NCBI GenBank assembly: GCA_964386785.1
Contig: CAYLUD010000026.1
Location: forward strand, 1-23,775
Direction: 5' to 3'
Origin: SZAS-3 sp964386785
GTDB taxonomy: Bacteria; Chlamydiota; Chlamydiia; Chlamydiales; JAAKFR01
Length of the DNA: 23,775 bases
This document shows, one piece after another, positions 7,135 to 14,867 of the stretch. The notes beneath the pieces are model-generated. The model was not told the origin of the DNA. It searched no databases and saw only the letters and a list, made by a program, of their open reading frames with translations. Position 1 is the stretch's first letter; every line of letters starts with the position of its first letter. The position numbers were made by a program, and so were the translations under genes.

Positions 7135-8162
7135 GGGATATTGCATGGCATCATGGAATGAATTTGTCTATCACAACCTCTCCATGGAACGATTCTGTAC
7201 CTCGTGCTTGGATTGTAGATGAGGCTCTAGCTCTCCGTGCAGCACCCTATCTGAAGAACGAACTCTGTGTGCAAATTCAAGGGGGAGAATCCTGCAAAAC
7301 GCGACAACACAAAGAGAGATTAGAAGATTGGTTATTACAACATTCCTTTCCTAGACACGGGACACTTGTGGCCGTTGGTGGGGGCTCGATCAGCGATCTA
7401 GTTGGATGTGTAGCAGCTACCTATTTACGTGGAATCTCTTACATTACTGTTCCCACTACACTGCTAGGAATGATTGATGCCTCTATTGGGGGAAAAGTAG
7501 CGATCAATACGCCGACGATGAAAAACAGTCTGGGGTCCTTCCATTTTCCTGCAGCGATTGGATTGGACTTCAGCTGGCTCCATTCTTTGCCCGATAGGGA
7601 ATGGAAAAATGGATTTGCAGAGTTATTAAAATATGGGTGGATTGCAGATCCTTCGTTGCTTAGCTTACCATCTGACTATGAACGATATCGTCAAGATCCC
7701 AAGAGCATACAACATTGGATTCATCGTTGCATGGGAATCAAACATGCGATTGTCACATCAGATCCAAAAGAACAGGGCCGTCGACGCATTTTAAACTTTG
7801 GTCACACCTTGGGCCATGCCTTAGAAGCAGCCCTACAGTATGAGATTTCTCATGGTGAGGCCATTGCCTGGGGTATGCGCGTGGAAGCTCGCATTAGTTA
7901 TCATCTTGGTTTTCTATCTGAGCCAGATTTCCAGAGCCTGGACATGCTCTTAGATCGCCATGGTTTTCCATCCTCAGTTTCGTTTCCTCTCCCCAGTCTG
8001 ATCTCTGCTCTCTATCAGGACAAGAAAAATGAAGGACAGGGAATCCGCATTGTCTTATTGCAACAAATTGGCTATCCTTACCCCGCTGATGGAGCCTACT
8101 GCTATCCTGTACCTTTATCCGTGATCATGGAGAGCTTGCATGCGCATGCGCATTGTGCCTAG
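7131..8162 (+). CDS. aroB: 3-dehydroquinate synthase
   Basis: It converts DAHP to 3-dehydroquinate, the second shikimate-pathway step, using NAD and a divalent metal. The 343-residue protein has the NAD-binding block AVGGGSISDLVGC at 81-93, YITVPTTLLGMIDASIGGK at 104-122, and the metal ligands E164 (FAELLKYG), H225 (NFGHTLGHALE) and H241 (SHGEAIAWGM). It is slightly shorter than the usual 350-380. The start is supported by GGGAGG at 7119-7124, six bases before the ATG. It is the first gene of aroB-aroA-aroK-aroC and its end overlaps aroA by 23 bases. The first-step (aroF/G) and aroD/aroE genes are not in the window. Confidence 0.95.
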   Translation: MRDIAWHHGMNLSITTSPWNDSVPRAWIVDEALALRAAPYLKNELCVQIQGGESCKTRQHKERLEDWLLQHSFPRHGTLVAVGGGSISDLVGCVAATYLRGISYITVPTTLLGMIDASIGGKVAINTPTMKNSLGSFHFPAAIGLDFSWLHSLPDREWKNGFAELLKYGWIADPSLLSLPSDYERYRQDPKSIQHWIHRCMGIKHAIVTSDPKEQGRRRILNFGHTLGHALEAALQYEISHGEAIAWGMRVEARISYHLGFLSEPDFQSLDMLLDRHGFPSSVSFPLPSLISALYQDKKNEGQGIRIVLLQQIGYPYPADGAYCYPVPLSVIMESLHAHAHCA

Positions 8163-9402
8163 TACATTACGTGGAGCCCTTCGTCTTCCCTCTTCCAAAT
8201 CCCATACCATGCGAGCTCTCCTCTTTGGCAGTTTAGGAAATGGCGTTTCGCGCATTCACCTGCCACTACCCTCGCCCGATACGGAAGCTATGCGACAAGC
8301 TCTCCTGTCATGGCAAATTCCTTTGGAATGGGATACGATTTCGTGCACAATCCAAGGTCAGGGTGGTAGGCTCCCCCCTGCTCCGCAACACCTGGATGCT
8401 GGGAATTCGGGGCAAGTATTGCGCTTCTTAGGTGCTTGTGCGGCTCTTGGTGATCGAGCTGTTTTATGTACTGGAGACTCCTCGATTCGTTTGCATCGTC
8501 CGATAGCCCCTCTATTGAGCGCCTTGCGCCAATTAGGAGGGAAGGCTCACAGCCTGTTCTCTCATGATCACCCTCCTTGTATGATTCAAGGACCTATACG
8601 TCCTGGGTACGCGTTTCTAAATGGCCAAGATTCCCAACCAGTATCTGCCCTGCTGATGGCAGCCTCTTTCCTTGATGGGACGACCCGCCTCATAGTCGAG
8701 GAGCCAGGAGAGACCCCTTGGATAGAGCTGACACTTTCATGGATTCGGCGTTGTGGCGGACAAGTAGTGCATGATGCGTATCGTGAATACGAAATTCGAG
8801 GGCCACTCTGTTATTTGGGATTCAACTATACAGTTCCTGCCGACTTTAGTGCGGCTGCCTTCCCCTTAGTTGCTGGGTTATTGTGTGGAAGCAACATTCT
8901 CTTGGAGAATTTAGACCCTTCGGATATCCAAGGTGATAAAGAACTCATTCCATTATTGAGAGAGATGGGGGGAAATATTTCCCCTACATTTCAGGTACAA
9001 CAATCTACTTTACAGGGCCGAGAGATCGATGTGAATCCATATATTGATGCTCTTCCCATTCTTGCTGTGGTCGGCTGTTATGCAGAAGGCTCCACTCGCC
9101 TAGTCAATGGTGCCATTGCACGTAAGAAAGAATCCGATCGAATTCACGCAATGTATCAGGAGTTATCAAAAATGGGGGCTCAGATTTACGAAGAGAAAGA
9201 AGGGCTACGTATCGAGACCTCTTCTTTGCATGGAGCAGACTTGCACGCCCATAACGACCATCGTGTAGCCATGGCTCTCACTGTAGCAGCGCTAGCTGCA
9301 TCTTCTCCCTCTACCTTGGACTTAGACTGTGTGGTTAAAAGTTATCCTAATTTTGTACAAGATTTTCAACAGCTTGGAGCTCAGATATGTCCAATATCTT
9401 GA
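8140..9402 (+). CDS. aroA: 3-phosphoshikimate 1-carboxyvinyltransferase (EPSP synthase)
   Basis: It condenses shikimate 3-phosphate with PEP. The 420 residues show the expected motifs: LPSSKSHTMRALL with K20, S21 and R25; DAGNSGQVLRFLG (the LGNAGTAMRPL motif); DSQPVSALLMAA; DFSAAAFPLVAG; DALPILAVVG with the catalytic aspartate; RKKESDRIHAM; and HNDHRVAMALTVAA. The GNAGTAMRP region is divergent: G91 is kept, but the following Thr and the Pro are Q92 and F96. These positions affect glyphosate sensitivity in the E. coli enzyme (T97, P101). The start lies inside the end of aroB at a repeated CATGCG sequence; ATG 8146 is an alternative. Confidence 0.95.
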   Translation: MRMRIVPSTLRGALRLPSSKSHTMRALLFGSLGNGVSRIHLPLPSPDTEAMRQALLSWQIPLEWDTISCTIQGQGGRLPPAPQHLDAGNSGQVLRFLGACAALGDRAVLCTGDSSIRLHRPIAPLLSALRQLGGKAHSLFSHDHPPCMIQGPIRPGYAFLNGQDSQPVSALLMAASFLDGTTRLIVEEPGETPWIELTLSWIRRCGGQVVHDAYREYEIRGPLCYLGFNYTVPADFSAAAFPLVAGLLCGSNILLENLDPSDIQGDKELIPLLREMGGNISPTFQVQQSTLQGREIDVNPYIDALPILAVVGCYAEGSTRLVNGAIARKKESDRIHAMYQELSKMGAQIYEEKEGLRIETSSLHGADLHAHNDHRVAMALTVAALAASSPSTLDLDCVVKSYPNFVQDFQQLGAQICPIS

Positions 9403-9812
9403 TTTGTGGTTTCAAAGGATCTGGTAAAACGACATTAGGTGCATGGATTTCGAAGACTTTAGGATGTCCTCATATTGATACCGATGCCTGGATTGAAGCT
9501 CGTACAGGCACGCCTAAGCGTACTTTATTTCAGCAAGATGGGGGCGTCTCATTTCGCAAGATAGAAACGGAAGTAGTGCATGCTTTGCAAGGGTGTACGC
9601 ATCACGTAATTTCTCTAGGTGGAGGGACGCTGTGCAATCCCAACCATATTCAGATATTATTGGGTCTAGGTGTGATGCTCTATCTAAAAGTATCTAAAAC
9701 GCAACTTCAGCAGCGCCACATCAGTTTTCCCTTTCCAAATTGGGAAACTGTTTTTGAGGAACGAACGGCTTTTTTTGCATCACTCCCTGTGGTGGTAGTC
9801 CATGGCGAGTAA
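9387..9812 (+). CDS. aroK: shikimate kinase, unusually short
   Basis: It phosphorylates shikimate at O3 with ATP. The Walker A motif GFKGSGKTTLG is at residues 8-18. IDTDAWIE carries the Mg/shikimate aspartate, FRKIETEVV the shikimate-binding arginine, and SLGGGTLCNP the GGG loop. At 141 residues it is about 30 shorter than the usual 165-180. The loss is in the C-terminal part: the LID loop, which normally holds an RPLL-type arginine, is reduced to QQRHISFPFPNW before FEERTAFF. The ER of the following helix is kept. It overlaps aroA by 16 bases and aroC by 11. It is probably a true kinase because it is embedded in the aro operon, but the shortened lid is odd. Confidence 0.88.
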   Translation: MSNILICGFKGSGKTTLGAWISKTLGCPHIDTDAWIEARTGTPKRTLFQQDGGVSFRKIETEVVHALQGCTHHVISLGGGTLCNPNHIQILLGLGVMLYLKVSKTQLQQRHISFPFPNWETVFEERTAFFASLPVVVVHGE

Positions 9813-10869
9813 CCGTTTTGGTAATATATTCCAAATAACGACTTGGGGTGAAGCGCACGGCAAAGCGATGGGAGTAGTGATTGATGGATGTCCTGCGGGA
9901 CTTTGCATCAGTGAATCCGACCTGTACAAGGAACTGGAGCGTCGAGCCCCGGGCATTCGTCCAGGTACCTCGCCTCGTCGCGAACCAGACCGACCTGAAA
10001 TTCTATCAGGATGGTTTGAAGGGAAGACAACAGGAGCCCCTCTGTCGATTCTTATTCGTAACCAAGATGTGAATTCCTCTTCTTACGAGTCTCTTGTGGG
10101 ACTGTGTCGACCTGGTCATGCCCAGATGACCTACTTGGCCAAATATGGCATTTTTGATCCTTTTGGTGGTGGCCGAGCCTCAGCTCGCGAAACTGTGTGT
10201 CGTGTTGCAGCAGGAGCGGTGGCCAAACAAATTTTAGCATGCCATCAGATCTCTCTATTCGCCTATCTGTGCCAAATTGGACCCTACAGATTATCCGAGG
10301 AGATCCGTCCCACGAAAGAAGAGGTCCACGCCAGTCCCCTATTTTTTCCTGATTCTGTCCTATCAGCACAGATTATAGACGCTCTACCCACTGACGATTC
10401 TTGGGGAGGTGTCGTCCAGTTAGAAGCCAATATTCCTATTGGCCTTGGTGATCCCATTTATGAGCGACTCGATGCGCAATTAGCTAAGGCCATGTTATCG
10501 ATTCCCGCAAGTAAGGGCATTGAATTTGGAGAGGGATTTCACGCGGCCTCTATGCAAGGATCTGCTCATAATGATCTATGGATCGCCAAGGAGGGTATCA
10601 TTCAACCTCAGACCAACCATGCAGGGGGTTTATTAGGAGGCATTTCGAATGGGATGCCCCTGCAGTGTCGCGTAGCCTTTAAGCCTACATCCAGCATACG
10701 GACCCCACTTCCTACTGTCGACTTAGCTGGTAATGAAGCCACACTCGAATGGCCAGCTACGGCACGCCACGACCCTTGTGTAGCCATTCGTGCGGTACCT
10801 GTAGTGGAAGCAATGGCAGCCCTTGTACTGGTGGATGCTCTGTTGATGCATCGACTATGTCGAGTATAG
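9802..10869 (+). CDS. aroC: chorismate synthase
   Basis: This FMN-dependent enzyme eliminates phosphate from EPSP to give chorismate, the last common step. It has 355 residues, a normal length. Signatures seen are TWGEAHGKAMGVVIDGCPAG near the N-terminus (GEAHG in place of the commoner GESHG, active-site His kept), RREPDRPEILSGWFEGKTTG, RPGHAQMTYLAKYGIFD with the second active-site histidine, GGGRASARETVCRVAAGA, NHAGGLLGGISNGMP and the C-terminal RHDPCVAIRAVPVVEAMAA. The start overlaps the end of aroK. It completes the operon from DAHP to chorismate except for dehydroquinase and shikimate dehydrogenase. Confidence 0.96.
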   Translation: MASNRFGNIFQITTWGEAHGKAMGVVIDGCPAGLCISESDLYKELERRAPGIRPGTSPRREPDRPEILSGWFEGKTTGAPLSILIRNQDVNSSSYESLVGLCRPGHAQMTYLAKYGIFDPFGGGRASARETVCRVAAGAVAKQILACHQISLFAYLCQIGPYRLSEEIRPTKEEVHASPLFFPDSVLSAQIIDALPTDDSWGGVVQLEANIPIGLGDPIYERLDAQLAKAMLSIPASKGIEFGEGFHAASMQGSAHNDLWIAKEGIIQPQTNHAGGLLGGISNGMPLQCRVAFKPTSSIRTPLPTVDLAGNEATLEWPATARHDPCVAIRAVPVVEAMAALVLVDALLMHRLCRV

Positions 10870-10871
10870 TC
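10853..10871 (+). terminator. weak hairpin at the end of aroC
   Basis: GACTAT (10853-10858) pairs with ATAGTC (10866-10871) around a 7-base loop, spanning the aroC stop codon and followed by ATTTTGG. The stem is AT-rich and the T-run short, so it may be only a weak or leaky terminator, allowing transcription into the next gene 54 bases away. Confidence 0.2.
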
Positions 10872-10923
10872 ATTTTGGTATGAGCCTTCTTGCAAAACCT
10901 AAGACAAATTCCGCACGAGGATC

Positions 10924-11595
10924 TTGGAGAAAATAGTCCTCCCCTCCATACTGAGGTCCATGTCCTGGCGGTTGCTTCTAAGTCTTTTACCTTCGGTTTG
11001 TTTTGGAGGTCGATTCTTGATTCAGTGGATTCTATCTGAGCGCAGTCAGAAAATCGTGGTACCCAAGAGCTTTTGGCATCTTTCTATCATAGGCAATCTG
11101 TTATTAGCCATGCATTATGCTCTGCAACCACAAGGCTTTCTTGCTCTACTGCAATGTATGAATGGGGCCATTGCATGGCGGAATCTGAATTTATTGAGCC
11201 CACGACCCTGGAAACCCGTTACTGTCATCGGTCTCTTCTTCTTTCTATTTACCAGCTTTGCAGCATGGATCTCGATCTATCATGTATGGTGGCCCGTTCG
11301 ATCTTTTTATGAAGGAATTTCTATTTTCTGGGGATGGCATCTCTTTGGAGCTGCGTGTACCTTTCTTTTTGCAAGTCGTTTTTGGGTACAGTGGGTCGTG
11401 TCAGAACGACGTGGCGTTAGCCAACTATCGGAATCCTTTTGGATTCTTAGTTTAGTAGGATCTAGTCTGTCTCTGATATATTTCATGAAGATTCAAGATC
11501 GCGTAAGCCTTTTCTATGCCTTACTAGGAATGGTTCCTTATGCTCGCAATCTGATACTCTTAGCTCGCAGCAAACATACTGCCTCACAATCTTAA
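10924..11595 (+). CDS. membrane protein with two LAB_N (lipid A biosynthesis N-terminal) domains
   Basis: The protein is about 223 residues, mostly hydrophobic, with two copies of the LAB_N pattern. Copy one has GGRFLIQWILSERSQKIVVPKSFW then GNLLLAMHYAL. Copy two, from about residue 130, has ASRFWVQWVVSERRGVSQLS followed by SFWILSLVGSSLSLIYF. The family is small membrane domains found alone or beside glycosyltransferases of lipid A and polyisoprenyl-sugar type. As I recall, in Chlamydia a LAB_N segment is fused to the N-terminus of LpxB; here it stands alone. The longest frame starts with TTG at 10924 (GAGG three bases before). ATG at 10960 is equally possible and gives 211 residues. Probably in the aro transcript. 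Function is not established. Confidence 0.85.
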   Translation: MEKIVLPSILRSMSWRLLLSLLPSVCFGGRFLIQWILSERSQKIVVPKSFWHLSIIGNLLLAMHYALQPQGFLALLQCMNGAIAWRNLNLLSPRPWKPVTVIGLFFFLFTSFAAWISIYHVWWPVRSFYEGISIFWGWHLFGAACTFLFASRFWVQWVVSERRGVSQLSESFWILSLVGSSLSLIYFMKIQDRVSLFYALLGMVPYARNLILLARSKHTASQS

Positions 11596-11609
11596 ACGAA
11601 CAGATCCTT

Positions 11610-12983
11610 TCATGATTTCGACGACGTCTCTTCAAAGGTACATCCCTGATCCAATAGATGATCAATGTACTTGATATCATACGTAGAGGAATGAAAATTA
11701 GGATCGTTCAGAATATACTGGTGAAATGGAATCGTAGAGTGCACTCCTCCAATATGGAACTCTGCGAGGGCTCGTTTTGCAATCGCAATGGCTTCCTCTC
11801 TATTTTTACCCTTCACAATCAACTTAGCGATCATAGAATCATAGTGTGGTGGAATACGGTATCCATTGTAACAAGCGCTATCCATACGGACATGAGGTCC
11901 CCCAGGTGGAATGTAGTATTCTACTGTACCAGGAGAAGGGGCGAACTGGTTCGTGGGATCTTCCGCATTAATCCGCAATTGTATCACGTGACCTGAAAAC
12001 TCCACTTCTTTTTGCGATACCAATAACTTCTCTCCCCTAGCCACGCGAATTTGCTCTTTTACTAGGTCTATACCTGTCAACTCTTCGGAAATCGTATGCT
12101 CGACTTGAATCCGTGTATTCATTTCCATGAAATAAAAATTCATCTGCTTATCTAAGAGAAATTCTACTGTACCAGCAGAAAAGTATTTTGCTGCTTTAGC
12201 TATTTTAATTGCATAATGACAAATTTTCTTTCTTAAAGAAGGGGTTAGCATGGGACTAGGAGTTTCTTCTACTAGCTTTTGCCTTCGTCTTTGAAGAGTG
12301 CAATCTCGTTCACCTAAATGAATGTAATTACCCAATTTATCTCCCAGGATCTGTATTTCCACATGTCGAGGATTTTGGATCATTTTCTCTAAATACACAT
12401 CGGGATTGTTAAAACTCGCCTCTGCTTCAGTACGTGCGGCAGAAAACGAACGTTTGAACTCCTCAAGATCATGAGCAATACGAATGCCTTTACCACCGCC
12501 ACCTGCTACAGCCTTAATAAAAATGGGGAAACCCATTTTCTTTGCTACCTGAGTCGCCTCATGGAGATCACTAACCACTCCATCTGATCCAGGAATCGTG
12601 GGGCAACCTACAGACTTGGCGATTTCCTTAGCCTTTGCCTTATCCCCCAAACTTGCAATCGACTTAGGTGAGGGTCCAATAAAATTGACTCCACAGCTCT
12701 CACAAATGGAGGCAAAATTTGCATTTTCGCTGAGAAAACCATAGCCAGGATGGATTGCATCAGCCCCTGTAATTTCACAGGCTGAAAGAATATTGGCCAT
12801 CTTAAGATAGGACTTAGAAGAAGGGGGTTCTCCAATACAAATCGCTTCATCTGCAAGAAGGACATGGAGAGCCTCTCGATCTGCTGTAGAGTACACAGCT
12901 ACACTCTTTAATCCTAAATCTCGACAAGCTCGGATAATCCGAACCGCAATTTCACCCCGATTGGCTATCAATATTTTTTTCAT
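11610..12983 (-). CDS. accC: acetyl-CoA carboxylase, biotin carboxylase subunit
   Basis: This 457-residue ATP-grasp enzyme carboxylates the biotin on AccB, the first half of malonyl-CoA synthesis. The N-terminal domain begins KKILIANRGEIAVRIIRA. The ATP-binding glycine loop AVAGGGGKGIRIA is present, then RHVEIQILGD, LGERDCTLQRRRQKLVEE, and EMNTRIQVEHTISEELTGID with the metal-binding glutamate and Asn-Arg-Gln-Val-Glu-His active-site segment. The C-terminal lobe includes INAEDP and PHYDSMIAKLIV. The length is normal. The ATG overlaps the accB stop as ATGA, so the two are translationally coupled and should be made in balance. It converges on the LAB_N gene with a 14-base gap. Confidence 0.97.
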   Translation of the reverse strand: MKKILIANRGEIAVRIIRACRDLGLKSVAVYSTADREALHVLLADEAICIGEPPSSKSYLKMANILSACEITGADAIHPGYGFLSENANFASICESCGVNFIGPSPKSIASLGDKAKAKEIAKSVGCPTIPGSDGVVSDLHEATQVAKKMGFPIFIKAVAGGGGKGIRIAHDLEEFKRSFSAARTEAEASFNNPDVYLEKMIQNPRHVEIQILGDKLGNYIHLGERDCTLQRRRQKLVEETPSPMLTPSLRKKICHYAIKIAKAAKYFSAGTVEFLLDKQMNFYFMEMNTRIQVEHTISEELTGIDLVKEQIRVARGEKLLVSQKEVEFSGHVIQLRINAEDPTNQFAPSPGTVEYYIPPGGPHVRMDSACYNGYRIPPHYDSMIAKLIVKGKNREEAIAIAKRALAEFHIGGVHSTIPFHQYILNDPNFHSSTYDIKYIDHLLDQGCTFEETSSKS

Positions 12984-13417
12984 GTAACCCGAAATAATTT
13001 AGTTCCAAATTCAATAGGATCCCCATTCTTAACTAATACTTCCGCGACCACACCAGATATACCTGCTTTTACCTCATTCATGACTTTCATGGCCTCGATA
13101 ATACATACTACTGTCTGAGGCTCTATCTTGGATCCTACTGTCACAAATGGGGGAGCATCTGGGGAAGCTGCTGAATAAAAAGTGCCCACCATAGGAGAAG
13201 TAACAAAGAGACCCGCAGGAGCCGTTTCAGAAGGTACAGGCATAGTAACTGGGGATAGTGGTGGTGGCGTTGCGGGACTCGCAGGCACCCATACAGGAGG
13301 GGCAGATGCCGATTTGCGTTCCAAGACAATTTCTTGTTCACCTTCTTTGAGGTGCAACAGGTCGATGTGATGCATGTCCATCATCTTCATCAGTTGTTCT
13401 ATATAGGGTATTTCCAT
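12980..13417 (-). CDS. accB: biotin carboxyl carrier protein of acetyl-CoA carboxylase
   Basis: It carries the biotin that shuttles CO2 from AccC to the carboxyltransferase. From the chosen start it has 145 residues: an N-terminal helix (IEQLMKMMDMHHIDLLHLKE), a Pro/Ala-rich linker at about 38-68, and a C-terminal biotinyl domain with biotin lysine K111 in EAMKVMNEV. A longer frame reaches an ATG at 13441 inside efp, but that ATG has no ribosome binding site. The ATG at 13417 has AAAGGA at 13424-13429, six bases before it, and lies just after the efp stop (13419), so it is preferred. Confidence 0.94.
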   Translation of the reverse strand: MEIPYIEQLMKMMDMHHIDLLHLKEGEQEIVLERKSASAPPVWVPASPATPPPLSPVTMPVPSETAPAGLFVTSPMVGTFYSAASPDAPPFVTVGSKIEPQTVVCIIEAMKVMNEVKAGISGVVAEVLVKNGDPIEFGTKLFRVT

Positions 13418-13418
13418 C

Positions 13419-13976
13419 TTACATCCTTTGAACAAATTCATGAGACTGCGTGTCTACCTTGATTACATCACCCACTTCTACAAACAAAGGGACCTTGACC
13501 TTGGCTCCTGTTTCTAACACTGCAGTCTTCGTACTCTGTGTAGAGGTGTCGCTCTGATTAGATGCCTGCACCTTGGCTACCATTAATTCTAAAAATTGGG
13601 GAAGGATGATCGAAAAAACCGATGTACCATACATCTGTGTTTCCAGTTCTATACCTTCTTTTAGGTACTGCGATTTTTCTCCGACAATCGAAGAGGGTAT
13701 TAGCAGGGTATCTAACGTTCCAATATCTAGAAACAGGTAACCTTGACCTTCTGGGTACAAGAATTCAATTTTTTTCTCCTCCAAAGAAACTACCAGCACT
13801 TCCTGGCCTACTTTGAAGTTTCTTTCTTCCCACTGATCTGTAGCAAGATCTTGCATTTGAACTTTAATAAATGGAGCTCCCTTCGTAGGAGAGACCTTCA
13901 GACTTGATTCTACGCGATACAACTTCTCATTCAAGGAGAGCGTCATTCCCGGAGTAATTTGTTGACTTTTCATCAT
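13419..13976 (-). CDS. efp: translation elongation factor P
   Basis: It promotes peptide-bond formation at polyproline stalls by binding between the ribosomal P and E sites. The 185-residue protein has the three-domain EF-P length. The domain I tip loop reads SPTKGAPF, with K32 at the position of the modifiable lysine of E. coli EF-P (K34). The C-terminal OB domain includes TAVLETGAKVKVPLFVEVGD. Whether K32 is lysylated depends on epmA/epmB, which are not in the window. The start overlaps the rpe stop as ATGA. The order rpe-efp-accB-accC matches the arrangement I recall in C. trachomatis, which supports a chlamydial origin. Confidence 0.95.
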   Translation of the reverse strand: MMKSQQITPGMTLSLNEKLYRVESSLKVSPTKGAPFIKVQMQDLATDQWEERNFKVGQEVLVVSLEEKKIEFLYPEGQGYLFLDIGTLDTLLIPSSIVGEKSQYLKEGIELETQMYGTSVFSIILPQFLELMVAKVQASNQSDTSTQSTKTAVLETGAKVKVPLFVEVGDVIKVDTQSHEFVQRM

Positions 13977-14635
13977 ACGATTCCTGCATTACGTAAAAGG
14001 TGAATGACTTGTTCAAGTGGGGGGTCCCCACGATATGCATAAGTACCCGCAACTAATACATCAGCTCCTGCAGCAACTGCCTGCGCGGCTGTGTCTAGAT
14101 TGATTCCCCCATCAACCTGAATGTACAGAGAATCGGGTGCTTTCTGTCGGACTTTTTCTATTTTGGTAAGAACAGAAGAGAGAAATTCCTGACCTCCAAA
14201 CCCTGGAGAGACAGTCATCAACAACAATAAATCTACATGATCCAAATAAGGAAACGTATATTCTACTGGGGTGTCGGGTCGAAAAGCAAGCCCAACCCGC
14301 ACTCCTCGTGCTCGAATTTCATGGATCGTTTCATATACATGATCAGTAGCTTCAAAATGGAAGGTTAACCGATCGGCTCCCGCTTCTACAAAGGGAGCAA
14401 CATAACGGCGAGGATCTTCTACCATCAGGTGGAGGTCTAAAAAGAGCGAAGTAGCACGTCGAATGGAGGCTACAGCACGGGGACCCAATGTCAGATTGGG
14501 AACAAAGTGACCATCCATAATATCAACATGTAGCCAATCTGCTCCTGCGAGCTCAGTACGCCGAGCCTCCTCAGCCAACCGACCGAAATCAGCACCAAGG
14601 ATGGAAGGGGCAACGATGCGGTTTCTTCTTTGCAT
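13973..14635 (-). CDS. rpe: ribulose-phosphate 3-epimerase
   Basis: It interconverts ribulose 5-phosphate and xylulose 5-phosphate in the pentose phosphate pathway. The TIM-barrel motifs are IVAPSILGADFGRLAEEA, the metal-binding HVDIMDGHFVPNLTLGP, LDLHLMVEDP, VDLLLLMTVSPGFGGQEF, QVDGGINLDTAAQAVAAGAD and LVAGTYAY, all intact. The frame can be extended to an ATG at 14647, but that ATG overlaps the -10 TATAAA of a good promoter, so it would lie upstream of the transcript start. The next ATG (14635) gives 220 residues and fits the family N-terminus (normally a few residues before the APSIL motif). It is the first gene of rpe-efp-accB-accC. Confidence 0.94.
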   Translation of the reverse strand: MQRRNRIVAPSILGADFGRLAEEARRTELAGADWLHVDIMDGHFVPNLTLGPRAVASIRRATSLFLDLHLMVEDPRRYVAPFVEAGADRLTFHFEATDHVYETIHEIRARGVRVGLAFRPDTPVEYTFPYLDHVDLLLLMTVSPGFGGQEFLSSVLTKIEKVRQKAPDSLYIQVDGGINLDTAAQAVAAGADVLVAGTYAYRGDPPLEQVIHLLRNAGIV

Positions 14636-14646
14636 AGTCGTCAGCA

Positions 14647-14676
14647 TTTATATCGTGAATGACCATCCCAAGTCAA
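14647..14676 (-). promoter_or_regulatory. sigma70/sigma66-type promoter of rpe-efp-accB-accC
   Basis: On the minus strand TTGACT (14676-14671), 18 bases, TATAAA (14652-14647); read as ATATAA the spacer is 17. This is the best promoter-like pair I found in the window. Its -10 shares a base with the upstream rpe ATG (14647-14645). Transcription would start near 14640, leaving about five bases before the ATG at 14635, a nearly leaderless mRNA. Confidence 0.6.
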
Positions 14677-14708
14677 CGAGAGATCCTCATACTCTAAAAA
14701 TTCCAAGG

Positions 14709-14720
14709 GAGGAATTCCTC
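14709..14720. promoter_or_regulatory. 12-bp perfect palindrome upstream of the rpe promoter
   Basis: GAGGAATTCCTC is a perfect palindrome in the 220-base gap between rpe and the kinase gene. It is centred about 75 bases before the predicted rpe transcript start, a position suited to an activator or repressor site. It could be chance. The rest of the gap shows no gene that I accept. Confidence 0.25.
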
Positions 14721-14867
14721 AAATCCATAGAAAAAAGAGGATAGCACACAACGTATGGCCAAATATCTACTCATCCAGGCGCAGATCAAGATCGTAATCA
14801 AAGCACCTAAGAACGGCTCTATTGCTAAAGATTTTTTCTATGCAACGTTCCGTGGTCAGGAATCAGT

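Noticed and set aside
8136..8156. TGCGCATGCGCA palindrome at the aroB-aroA junction
   Set aside because: It lies inside overlapping coding sequence and arises from a repeated His-Ala/Met-Arg codon run, so it is unlikely to be an operator.
10052..10369. 105-codon minus-strand ORF across aroC
   Set aside because: It is antisense to conserved chorismate synthase motifs, so it is a shadow frame.
13418..13441. N-terminal extension of accB to the ATG at 13441
   Set aside because: The extension lies inside efp and lacks a ribosome binding site. The ATG at 13417 has AAAGGA at ideal spacing.
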